Assembly (NCBI RefSeq): GCF_013166595.1
Contig: NZ_JABKKG010000003.1
Location: forward strand, 273,408-337,407
Direction: 5' to 3'
Length of the DNA: 64,000 nt
From: Palleniella intestinalis
Lineage (GTDB): Bacteria; Bacteroidota; Bacteroidia; Bacteroidales; Bacteroidaceae
The notes under the pieces were generated by a model. That model saw nothing but the letters and a program-made list of their open reading frames with translations, was not told the DNA's origin and made no database searches. The position numbers and the translations under genes are program-made. Position 1 is the first letter of the stretch; every line of letters begins with the position of its first letter. Below, piece by piece: positions 33,835-41,629 of the stretch.

Positions 33835-36099
33835 ATGAAGAAAATATTTCTGTTTGCAATGACATTCTTTGCGCTGTCTGTTTCGGCGCAGGATGCTAAA
33901 ATGACGAAGTTCATTGATGGGCTTATGTCCAAGATGACGCTGCGTGAGAAAATAGGGCAGCTCAACTTGCAGGTGGCAGGTGACATCACGACAGGTTCTG
34001 CACAAGACACTAAAGTGGGTGGGGCAATCGCCGGTGGAAACATTGGCGGAGTGTTCAACCTTAAAGGTGCGGACAAGATTAGGGCACTGCAGGAGATTGC
34101 GGTGAAGAGGAGCCGTCTCGGCATTCCGCTCATTGTTGGCATGGATGTCATACACGGCTATGAGACAATCTTCCCGATTCCGCTTGCCATGTCATGCAGC
34201 TGGAATCTTGCAGCCATAGAGCATTCCGCGCATATCGCTGCGAAAGAAGCTTCGGCTGACGGTATTTGCTGGACTTACAGCCCAATGGTGGACATCTGTG
34301 TCGATGCACGTTGGGGACGCTCCTCCGAGGGAAACGGTGAAGATCCGTATCTGGGTGCGCTGATAGGGCAGGCCATGGTGCGCGGCTATCAGGGCGATTA
34401 TTCAAAGCAGGACAACATAATGGCGTGCGTGAAGCACTACGCCCTTTACGGTGCGGTGGAGTCCGGACGCGACTATAACACTGTGGACATGAGCCGTGTG
34501 CGTATGTACAACCACTATTTCCCACCTTACAAGGCTGCCGCAGAGGCAGGGGCGGGCTCGTTCATGACATCATTCAACATTGTCGACGGTGTGCCTGCGA
34601 CAGCCAACAGCTGGCTCATCAACGATGTGCTGCACAAGCAATGGAACTACGACGGCTTTGTTGTCACCGACTATGGCTCAATAGGCGAGATGCTCAACCA
34701 TGGTGTCAGCGAGAATCTCAAGGACGCTTCGGCACAGGCACTGAAAGCAGGAACGGACATGGACATGTGCTCCATGGGATTCCTGAATACTCTGGAACAG
34801 TCCGTGAATGAAGGAAAGGTCAGCATGAAGGAGATAGACGACGCATGCCGCCGTGTGCTTGAAGCGAAGTACAAGTTAGGATTGTTCAAGAATCCGTACA
34901 AATATTGCGATGCGAAGCGTCGTGCAAAGGACATGTTCACAGCAGAGAACCGCAAGGCAGCACGTGACCTTGCCGCCGAGACTTTTGTACTTCTGAAGAA
35001 CAAGAACAATGTCCTGCCACTGAAGAAGGTGGGCAAAATCGCACTCATAGGTCCTTTGGCAAACACAAAGGCGAACATGTCGGGAACATGGGTCGTGGCT
35101 GCCGTGCCTGAGAAGTATTCCACTTTGAAGGAAGGGTTTGAGCGTGCGCTGCAGGGAAAGGCAGAGTTGCTCTATGCACAGGGTTGCAACGTGACCCGTG
35201 ATCCTGCCATTCAGGAAGCCGGAGCGTTCGGAAAACCTATCCCACGTGGTGATGATGCGAAGATGAAAGCTGAGGCTTTGGAGATTGCAAAGCGTTCTGA
35301 CATAATCGTTTGCGCCATGGGTGAGAGTGCGGAGATGTCCGGTGAGAGCAGCAGCCGTGCCGACATCGTGCTGCCGGACGTGCAGCAGGAACTGCTGAAG
35401 GAGCTTGTCAAGTTGGGCAAACCTGTCGTACTGCTGAACTTCTCAGGTCGTGCAACGGTGCTGACATGGGAGAGTGAGAATGTCGATGCACTGATGAACG
35501 TATGGTTCGGAGGAAGCGAGACAGCCGATGCCGTATGCGATGTGCTCTTCGGCGACAAAGCTCCGTGTGGCCATCTTACAGTGACCATGCCGCAGTCAGT
35601 GGGACAAGTGCCACTCTACTATAACCACCTGAACACAGGACGCCCTGTCCGTGAGAATGCAAACCGTTACTACAAGTACCAAAGCAACTACCTTGATGTG
35701 CGCAATGACCCGCTTTATCCGTTCGGCTACGGTCTGACATACACAACGTTTGACTACAGTGGCGTGACACTGAGTGCCAAAGCGATGGGCATGGACGGTA
35801 AGGTGACAGCTTCGGTGACAGTCACAAACACCGGCAACAGAGAGGCAACGGACGTCGTGCAGCTCTACATCCGTGACCGTGTGGCAAGCATCAGCCGTCC
35901 TGTCAAGGAACTGAAAGGCTTTGAGCGCATAACCTTGAAGGCGGGGGAGAGCAAGAAAGTCGATTTCACCATTGACGCTTCAAAGCTCTGTTTCTATGAC
36001 TCAGAGGGCAACACCGTCCTGGAACCGGGCATGTTCGACATCATGATTGGTCAGGACAGCCGTAATGTGAAGACAGAAAGTCTTGAGCTTTTGAGATAA
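33835..36099 (+). CDS. BglX-like GH3 beta-glucosidase (PUL1)
   Basis: Second GH3 of the locus, 754 residues from the Met at 33835; the frame extends upstream to 33787 but the signal peptide (KKIFLFAMTFFALSVSAQ) starts here. It is of the BglX type: FIDGLMSKMTLREKIGQL, RSRLGIPLIVGMDVIHGYET, DARWGRSSEGNGEDPYL, KHYALYGAVESGRDYNTVDM, and nucleophile D279 in VTDYGSIGEM. The C-terminal part has the alpha/beta sandwich and fibronectin-III-like domain (VTVTNTGNREATDVVQLYIR). Two different GH3 enzymes in one locus would let the cell hydrolyse oligosaccharides with different linkages, as expected for mixed-linkage beta-glucan. Terminator follows at 36121. Confidence 0.94.
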   Translation: MKKIFLFAMTFFALSVSAQDAKMTKFIDGLMSKMTLREKIGQLNLQVAGDITTGSAQDTKVGGAIAGGNIGGVFNLKGADKIRALQEIAVKRSRLGIPLIVGMDVIHGYETIFPIPLAMSCSWNLAAIEHSAHIAAKEASADGICWTYSPMVDICVDARWGRSSEGNGEDPYLGALIGQAMVRGYQGDYSKQDNIMACVKHYALYGAVESGRDYNTVDMSRVRMYNHYFPPYKAAAEAGAGSFMTSFNIVDGVPATANSWLINDVLHKQWNYDGFVVTDYGSIGEMLNHGVSENLKDASAQALKAGTDMDMCSMGFLNTLEQSVNEGKVSMKEIDDACRRVLEAKYKLGLFKNPYKYCDAKRRAKDMFTAENRKAARDLAAETFVLLKNKNNVLPLKKVGKIALIGPLANTKANMSGTWVVAAVPEKYSTLKEGFERALQGKAELLYAQGCNVTRDPAIQEAGAFGKPIPRGDDAKMKAEALEIAKRSDIIVCAMGESAEMSGESSSRADIVLPDVQQELLKELVKLGKPVVLLNFSGRATVLTWESENVDALMNVWFGGSETADAVCDVLFGDKAPCGHLTVTMPQSVGQVPLYYNHLNTGRPVRENANRYYKYQSNYLDVRNDPLYPFGYGLTYTTFDYSGVTLSAKAMGMDGKVTASVTVTNTGNREATDVVQLYIRDRVASISRPVKELKGFERITLKAGESKKVDFTIDASKLCFYDSEGNTVLEPGMFDIMIGQDSRNVKTESLELLR

Positions 36100-36120
36100 T
36101 GTTAGTTAGTTAAACACCAT

Positions 36121-36159
36121 GTCCGTAAGTGCATTTGACAATGTGCTTGCGGACTTTTT
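36121..36159 (+). terminator. Rho-independent terminator after the second GH3 gene
   Basis: GTCCGTAAGTGCAT pairs with ATGTGCTTGCGGAC (14 pairs, three G-T) across a 6-nt loop, followed by TTTTT, 21 bp after the stop codon. Confidence 0.85.
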
Positions 36160-36251
36160 AAGCGATAGAGTGGTTGAAATAGTTTGCTGTCCGGTAAAAC
36201 TCCACAAGTTGTTGTGAAATCACATTTTCATGGGAAATGTTTCGCATAAGT

Positions 36252-36331
36252 TGTGGCAGAGCCACACTTTACAGCGAAATATGAGTGAGAGAAAAGAAAT
36301 CGCAGCAATGCAGGGCTGTGGCTTTGCCACA
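36252..36331. repeat. Two TGTGGCnnnGCCACA palindromes downstream of PUL1 GH3
   Basis: TGTGGCAGAGCCACA (36252-36266) and TGTGGCTTTGCCACA (36317-36331), each followed by CTTTACAG- or CTCTACAG-like sequence. They belong to the same family as the elements at 21550 and 31208. They lie in the 417-bp gap before the DUF4861 gene, which otherwise holds the terminator at 36121 and no recognised gene. Confidence 0.7.
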
Positions 36332-36516
36332 CTCTACAGGCAATTCTGTTGCTGTATGTGATGATAGAGGCTTGTCACAACAGAAACAGATTAATGATAA
36401 TGTGTTGTGCATGTTTGCCGGACAGCAATAATAAAAATAGTTTGAAAATGAAATGTTTTAGGATTATTATGGAAAAGAAAAACAAGACATACAAACCGAC
36501 AACAACAGTCGGAAAC

Positions 36517-37689
36517 ATGGAAAAAGGTACAAAGAAACGCATAACGTCAAGGTTAAAATCAGCGTTCTCCTTGCCTGTCATGCTTGCAGCATTGCTCTCC
36601 TCTTGCACCTCCGGCACATCGGTCGTTGTCAGCAATGACTCCGGTCTGAGCCGCAAGAATGAGGTTGTCGAGATAGAGAAACCGCATTTGAAAGCCATGA
36701 AAGGCTTTGTGATAAAGGACTCCAAGAACCGCGAAATCCCTTACCAGATTCTCGCCAACGGCAATATTGCCATTCCGGTTTCTGTCGATGCCCACAAGAA
36801 AGCTGTCTACAGGATAGCCAAAGGGCAGCCATCTGTCGTGGACACTCTCCTTGCATGGACTTTTCGCGAGGATTGTCAGGACGATTTCGCATGGGAGAAT
36901 GAGCATGCAGGCTTCCGACTTTACGGCCCGTCTTACAAGGACAAGGGAGGGACGGTGCATGGATATGACATTTGGTGCAAGCGGGACACTCTGCCGATTG
37001 TCGAGCGTTTGTACGACCTTAGCCGTGGGCCGAAGCGGATAACGTTCCATAAGGATCATGGGGAAGGCTTTGACGGATACACCGTAGGGCCGACTCTTGG
37101 GGCAGGCTCAAGTGCTCTTGTGTGTGGCGATTCCATACTTTATTCCACGGCTTACCGCACTTTCGAGGTCATTGACTTCGGTCCGTTGAGGCTTGCCGTG
37201 CGTTTCGTCATCGACGGCATGACGGTAAATGGCAGCTATGTGCAGGAGACGAGGACACTAACCCTTGACCGTGGCGCGCATTTCAATAAGGTTTCATCGA
37301 TTTTCAACGGACTGAAAGAGACGACACCTGTCATCTCCGGTGTGGTGGTTCATGCCGATAATCCGGAGGGATACTCACTTCTGCCTGACTGTGGGGCAGT
37401 CGCTGTTGTCGATCACGCTGACGATCGCAAAGTCGATAATGGCGATATTTACATCGCAGCCATAGTGCCCGACGCATCGAAATGTGAGTTCATGCCTGTT
37501 GTTCCAACGACAGCCAACGCCATAGGCCATGTGGTTGTAAAGTCGGCAGTAAGTCCCGGAATCCCTTATGTGTATTACTTTGGTTCGGGATGGAGCAAGA
37601 ATACCGTCCGTTCACAGGCAGAGTGGGAGCGCATTATAAAGGAGCATGCGCTGAAAATAAAGCATCCTTTGAAAGTCAGTCTGCGCTGA
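36517..37689 (+). CDS. DUF4861 family lipoprotein
   Basis: A predicted lipoprotein of 390 residues when started at the Met at 36517, which gives a basic n-region, a hydrophobic segment (SLPVMLAALL) and lipobox LLSSC with C30. Earlier Mets (36469, 36349) extend the frame but not the signal. The body matches the DUF4861 family as I know it: NDSGLSRKNEVVEIE, QILANGNIAIPVSVDAHKKA, a beta-rich middle (GYTVGPTLGAGSSALVCGDS) and FGSGWSKNTVRSQAEWERII. DUF4861 proteins occur in polysaccharide loci, often next to uronic-acid enzymes, but I know of no settled activity. It is separated from PUL1 by a terminator and palindromes, so it may not belong to that transcript. Confidence 0.7.
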   Translation: MEKGTKKRITSRLKSAFSLPVMLAALLSSCTSGTSVVVSNDSGLSRKNEVVEIEKPHLKAMKGFVIKDSKNREIPYQILANGNIAIPVSVDAHKKAVYRIAKGQPSVVDTLLAWTFREDCQDDFAWENEHAGFRLYGPSYKDKGGTVHGYDIWCKRDTLPIVERLYDLSRGPKRITFHKDHGEGFDGYTVGPTLGAGSSALVCGDSILYSTAYRTFEVIDFGPLRLAVRFVIDGMTVNGSYVQETRTLTLDRGAHFNKVSSIFNGLKETTPVISGVVVHADNPEGYSLLPDCGAVAVVDHADDRKVDNGDIYIAAIVPDASKCEFMPVVPTTANAIGHVVVKSAVSPGIPYVYYFGSGWSKNTVRSQAEWERIIKEHALKIKHPLKVSLR

Positions 37690-37875
37690 ATGGAGAAAGC
37701 GGAGTGTCTTTTTTGAAAGTGAGGGACGGACTCTTTTCATCTGCCGGCATAGTGTTGTGAGAACAGAAAAAGTGCATGAGTTTTCTAATGCGCTATTTAT
37801 CATAATGTGAAAAGCGAGCCTTTTCAAGGCGCACAAACACACTTGATGGCGGCATTTATGACCTTCTGCACAGTG

Positions 37876-37976
37876 AAAGGTAACCTTTTTCAGTGCGAAA
37901 GGTATCTGTTTAAGGTGCAAAAGGTTATGAAAAACACTGCAATTAGTTACCTTTCATGGTGCTTTTGGTAACGAAT
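37876..37976. repeat. 22-bp-period array of 13-bp semi-palindromes (array D, 5 units)
   Basis: Units start at 37876, 37898, 37920, 37942 and 37964, exactly 22 bp apart: AAAGGTAACCTTT, AAAGGTATCTGTT, AAAGGTTATGAAA, ATTAGTTACCTTT, TTTGGTAACGAAT. It lies in the 599-bp convergent gap between the DUF4861 gene and the PUL2 regulator. The last two units form part of the terminator hairpin at 37930-37988. The remainder of the gap (37690-37870 and 37990-38288) is AT-rich and I see nothing else in it. Confidence 0.85.
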
Positions 37977-37988
37977 TGCAGTGTTTTT
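37930..37988. terminator. Long bidirectional hairpin terminator built from array D repeats
   Basis: AAAAACACTGCAATT (37930-37944) pairs with its complement (37974-37988), and after one mismatch GTTACC (37946-37951) pairs with GGTAAC (37967-37972), giving a 22-position stem with a 15-nt loop. A/T tracts flank both ends. It sits between converging genes. Confidence 0.85.
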
Positions 37989-38288
37989 TTGCTTGTTTGA
38001 GGTTGTTTGGATTTCTAATTCGCTGATTTATAGTATAATACAAAAAACGAAAATTCGTGCGTTTTTCAGGAAATTTCCTTTCGTTTTTTATTCTACGCAA
38101 ATTATGGAGGGCAAAAATAGTGTGAGTTTTCTTATACAGGTTATGGCTCTAAGAATTAAAAGAAAGAAAAGAATTGGCTTCGCCTCGGCATGGTTTGTTC
38201 GCATGCGGACTCAGAGGATTTAAGCGGATTCTTTCCTTTCTTTGGATTCTTAGAGAGACAACAATCCTTTGAGATACACGAGTATGGC

Positions 38289-41195
38289 TTACGCCTGGCT
38301 GAACTTCCGCAGGAACTCGGAGAGGTTTTCGCCCTCTTCCAAACCCAGTTTGCGGCGGATGCGGTAACGGCTGATTTCCACTCCACGCACGGAAATGTTC
38401 ATCAGCGGGGCAATCTCCTTTGACAGCAAGTCCATCTGTATGTATGCGCACAGCAGCTCCTCACGCTTCGAGAGGGTAGGGCACGCCTCCCGCAGCTTGC
38501 CGAAGAAACTGTTGTGTACGATGTCGAAGGTGCGCTGGAACTCCTGAAGGTCATTGTCGTGCGAGATGTTGTTGTTGATGTCACCAATCAGTTTCAGCAG
38601 TTTACGCTTTGTTGCCGACGGGTCATCGTCTCCGGTTGCCTTGTAGATGTTTGTCGCATCCTTTTTCAGCTCCAGGAGGATTTCATTCTTTCGCGCAAGG
38701 TTCAGTGTCGTGTTCACCAGCTCTTCCGACTTGCGGCGTAGCTCCGCCTGCAGGTTCTCTTCAAGCAGTGTGTTTATCTCCTGTTCCTTTTTCTCCGCCT
38801 CTTCCTGGAATATCTCCTTTTGCTCATTCAGCTCCCTGTTCTTCGCAGACACTATGCGCTGCTTGCTTCTGCGAAACAGGTGCAGGATGTATGCGACGCA
38901 TGCGGCAGCCATGATAAGATACAGCATGTAGCTCCACCATGTGCGGTACCATGGCGGCAGCACCCGGAAGTGCACACTTGTCTCTATATAATCCTCACTT
39001 TCAATGGTTTTCGCTTTGACATGGAACACATAATCACCTTCATGAAGGTTGGTGAACTCCTTTACATTGCTTTCGTAAGGCCCGCTCCATTCCCCTTTCT
39101 TGCCATTATGGTCAAGGCGGTAGGAGTATTGTGTCGGGAACGCTTTGGAGAAGTTTGTCGCGCTCCATTCTATGCGTACCGAATTGTTTGCGTATGGAAT
39201 CACCACTTCGCCCATGCCCTCCGCCTCTCTGTAGCTGCGCCCGTAGAGGAGCGAGTCGGAGGGTGAGGTGATGTACAGCCGCCTGATCTCCACGGTCGAC
39301 ACATGCTTCTTCATGGCGTTGGCATTGGACAAGTCCAGTAGCGAGAAGCCATGCTCGGATGCAAGGATGGCATAATTGTTCCATACGGTGACATTCTCGA
39401 AGTCCACGGTCAAGGCATTGTTCAGGTAAACATCGCAGGTTCGGGACACATTCTTGTTGTTCTGAATGTCATAGCGTGACAGGAACAAGGCATGTCCGTC
39501 CGAATACCACAGGTTGTAGAGATGGTCGGCAAAGATGTAGGAATACTTCCTGTTTGTTGCCGGCAGCAGCTTTTCCAGTTCTGTGTCTCTCGCTATTGTG
39601 TCGGCAGCATGGTTGTAGGTGAACAGTCCGTCACGTGTTGCTATGCACACCTTGTCATTGACCACAGTGAGCGACATGTCGGTGGATACGGATTTCAGCC
39701 ATTTGTTGTATTTCTTCTGCTTCACAACCTTTGTGCCGTCGGCAGACAGCTTCAGGCGGAACAGTCCGTCGCCTTTGTTTGCAAACCACAATGTCCGCTC
39801 ATCGTGAGGGTCGGCAAGCAGTTGCTTGCACGATGCCGAAAAGTTGCCTACTTTGCCTTTTACCACCCATTTCGCGTTTTCCTTCCCTATCAGGTGCAAT
39901 CCGCGGTCAGTGCCGTAGCATCCTGCAATCATGGCATCCTTCACTCCCGGCAAGGCAGCTATCTGCCTTACGCCACGGCAACCGTGCAGTATTGTTGCAT
40001 TTCCGGCGGCATTGATGACTATCACTCCGTTTTCATTGGCACAGAAAAGTTCGCCATTGTGTGGCGTGAACTGCCACACCTGTCCGTAAGTGTTGGTCAG
40101 GAACTTCACTTCGCTGCCATGGAGAGTGCCCGGCAGTCCGGTGTGGTAGACACCTCGGTTAGTGCCCAGATACAGGCGTCCTCCGAAAACGCATGAGGCG
40201 TATCCCGCTCCGATGGCCGATGTCTTTCCCAAGAGCAAGTGCTCTGCTGACGACAGCACGATGTAGTCAATGCCGGTGTCGAACCCCACCCATAAGTTTC
40301 CGTCACTGTCAAATGTCAGGCATCTCACGGTCTGGTTCTGCAGTCCGTTGTGTGAAGATATGATTTTTGTTTCCCCTGTGCGTATGTTGACAAGGGCTAT
40401 TCCGTCCAAAAGTGTGCCTATGGCTAACTGTTCTCCATTGATTGCGGCACAGCAGATGTCGTCCTTCCTGAAGAAGTCATCCGCCAATGTCGAGACATGA
40501 TGCGTCCCCTCCTGACGGCTCCATGTGTAGATGCCGTCAAAGCGAGTGATTATGGCAAGTTTCCCGTTGTATGCCAGCATGCTTACAATCCTTTTGTTGC
40601 TCAATGCCTCCTGTGACGGAAGTCTGACAAAAGTATTGCCCTTCAGTTCCATTATTCCGTCATGTGTGGCTACAAACAGCCGGTTGTTGATAGCCACTGA
40701 CGAATTTATGGTAGATTTTGTGTCAAGTACATGCAGCGAGTTGTTCTTATACATTATTATATTACGGTCATCTTGGAAATAGACACATTTGTCTCCAAGC
40801 ATGATGTTGCGCACCACTCCGACATGCACCTTGTCCATTATGCGTTTGTACAACGAGATGAAGTGCATCCCTCCTTTTCCGTCAGGTTCGAAATATCCGA
40901 AGTTGGACATCGAACCTACGTACAATCTTCCGTCAGGCGATTTGCGTATGGCTCTCGCCTTATGGCCGTTCACGGAATATGTGTTCCACCGCACTCCGTC
41001 ATATTCTGCCACTCCGTTGCTGTTGGCAACATATATCCATCCGTTGTCTTGCTGCTCTATCATCCAGTTCTGTGCGGCGAAGTTGTACGCATGGTGAGGG
41101 TAGTTGATTATGGGATATTGCCATGTTGCATCCTTTTGAGGCATGGCTTTCAGTGTTACCAGTAAGACGGCCAAGGTAAGGAATAGGTTTTTCAT
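38289..41195 (-). CDS. Propeller/Y_Y_Y membrane regulator with LuxR-type HTH (PUL2)
   Basis: A 968-residue one-component-like regulator. From the N-terminus it has a signal peptide (MKNLFLTLAVLLVTLKAMP), a two-part reg_prop beta-propeller (about 25-640; e.g. NGWIYVANSNGVAEYDGVRW, DGNLWVGFDTGIDY), and a Y_Y_Y domain (about 655-745; YSYRLDHNGKKGEWSG, TNLHEGDYVFHVKA). One transmembrane helix (about 753-775), a coiled coil (about 780-850) and a LuxR/GerE-like helix-turn-helix (about 907-955; LSKREELLCAYIQMDLLSKE, SVRGVEISRYRIRRKLG) complete it. There is no kinase or receiver domain. I start at 41195, since the upstream Met at 41225 overlaps the promoter. Divergent to susC, it probably senses the glycan breakdown product and controls PUL2. 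Confidence 0.88.
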   Translation of the reverse strand: MKNLFLTLAVLLVTLKAMPQKDATWQYPIINYPHHAYNFAAQNWMIEQQDNGWIYVANSNGVAEYDGVRWNTYSVNGHKARAIRKSPDGRLYVGSMSNFGYFEPDGKGGMHFISLYKRIMDKVHVGVVRNIMLGDKCVYFQDDRNIIMYKNNSLHVLDTKSTINSSVAINNRLFVATHDGIMELKGNTFVRLPSQEALSNKRIVSMLAYNGKLAIITRFDGIYTWSRQEGTHHVSTLADDFFRKDDICCAAINGEQLAIGTLLDGIALVNIRTGETKIISSHNGLQNQTVRCLTFDSDGNLWVGFDTGIDYIVLSSAEHLLLGKTSAIGAGYASCVFGGRLYLGTNRGVYHTGLPGTLHGSEVKFLTNTYGQVWQFTPHNGELFCANENGVIVINAAGNATILHGCRGVRQIAALPGVKDAMIAGCYGTDRGLHLIGKENAKWVVKGKVGNFSASCKQLLADPHDERTLWFANKGDGLFRLKLSADGTKVVKQKKYNKWLKSVSTDMSLTVVNDKVCIATRDGLFTYNHAADTIARDTELEKLLPATNRKYSYIFADHLYNLWYSDGHALFLSRYDIQNNKNVSRTCDVYLNNALTVDFENVTVWNNYAILASEHGFSLLDLSNANAMKKHVSTVEIRRLYITSPSDSLLYGRSYREAEGMGEVVIPYANNSVRIEWSATNFSKAFPTQYSYRLDHNGKKGEWSGPYESNVKEFTNLHEGDYVFHVKAKTIESEDYIETSVHFRVLPPWYRTWWSYMLYLIMAAACVAYILHLFRRSKQRIVSAKNRELNEQKEIFQEEAEKKEQEINTLLEENLQAELRRKSEELVNTTLNLARKNEILLELKKDATNIYKATGDDDPSATKRKLLKLIGDINNNISHDNDLQEFQRTFDIVHNSFFGKLREACPTLSKREELLCAYIQMDLLSKEIAPLMNISVRGVEISRYRIRRKLGLEEGENLSEFLRKFSQA

Positions 41196-41222
41196 AACAG
41201 GTTTTAAGTTATTATTGCTATA

Positions 41223-41254
41223 CAAAATTAATAAAAAATATGTAATTATACAAA
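41223..41254 (-). promoter_or_regulatory. Promoter of the PUL2 regulator gene
   Basis: On the minus strand TTTG (41254-41251), exactly 20 bp, then TAATTTTG (41230-41223). It overlaps the first in-frame Met, which decides the translation start at 41195. Confidence 0.8.
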
Positions 41255-41474
41255 TTAATTTGAGAAAATGAGAAAACTAACATTCATTAACAAAGTAAAG
41301 TGTCAGAGTGGATTCGTGTTTTCAGATAGTATTGATATTCAGTAAGATGTCTTTTTGTAAATATAACATTTAATAAAAGAATAATATGGAAACAGATGTG
41401 ATTATTGGCTTATGAGAAAGTGATGATGTAATGAAAATGTACGAATGAGAAAGCGTAAGTGTATTACATTTTTT

Positions 41475-41503
41475 TACTTTTGTTGATATATGTACTACTT
41501 TTG
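41475..41503 (+). promoter_or_regulatory. -7 promoter boxes upstream of PUL2 susC
   Basis: TACTTTTG occurs at 41475-41482 and again at 41496-41503, both matching TAnnTTTG. The latter is 127 bp before the susC start. The stretch 41255-41470 between the divergent promoters shows no gene and no recognised repeat. Confidence 0.5.
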
Positions 41504-41629
41504 CATGTGCTAATGCAAATCGAGTGCATGACAATCCGGCGTGCTTGCATGTTGGTGCCGAGATGCCGCTTAGCTTTACGTTCGGAAATCATTCAACTTT
41601 ATTTATTAACTAAAACAACAGTATTAATT

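Noticed and set aside
37981..38223. 80-codon open frame in the convergent gap
   Set aside because: It begins inside the terminator hairpin and shows no protein-like features.
41459..41629. N-terminal extension of the PUL2 SusC from an upstream GTG
   Set aside because: The extension covers both -7 boxes and would place a second hydrophobic stretch before the real signal peptide at 41630.
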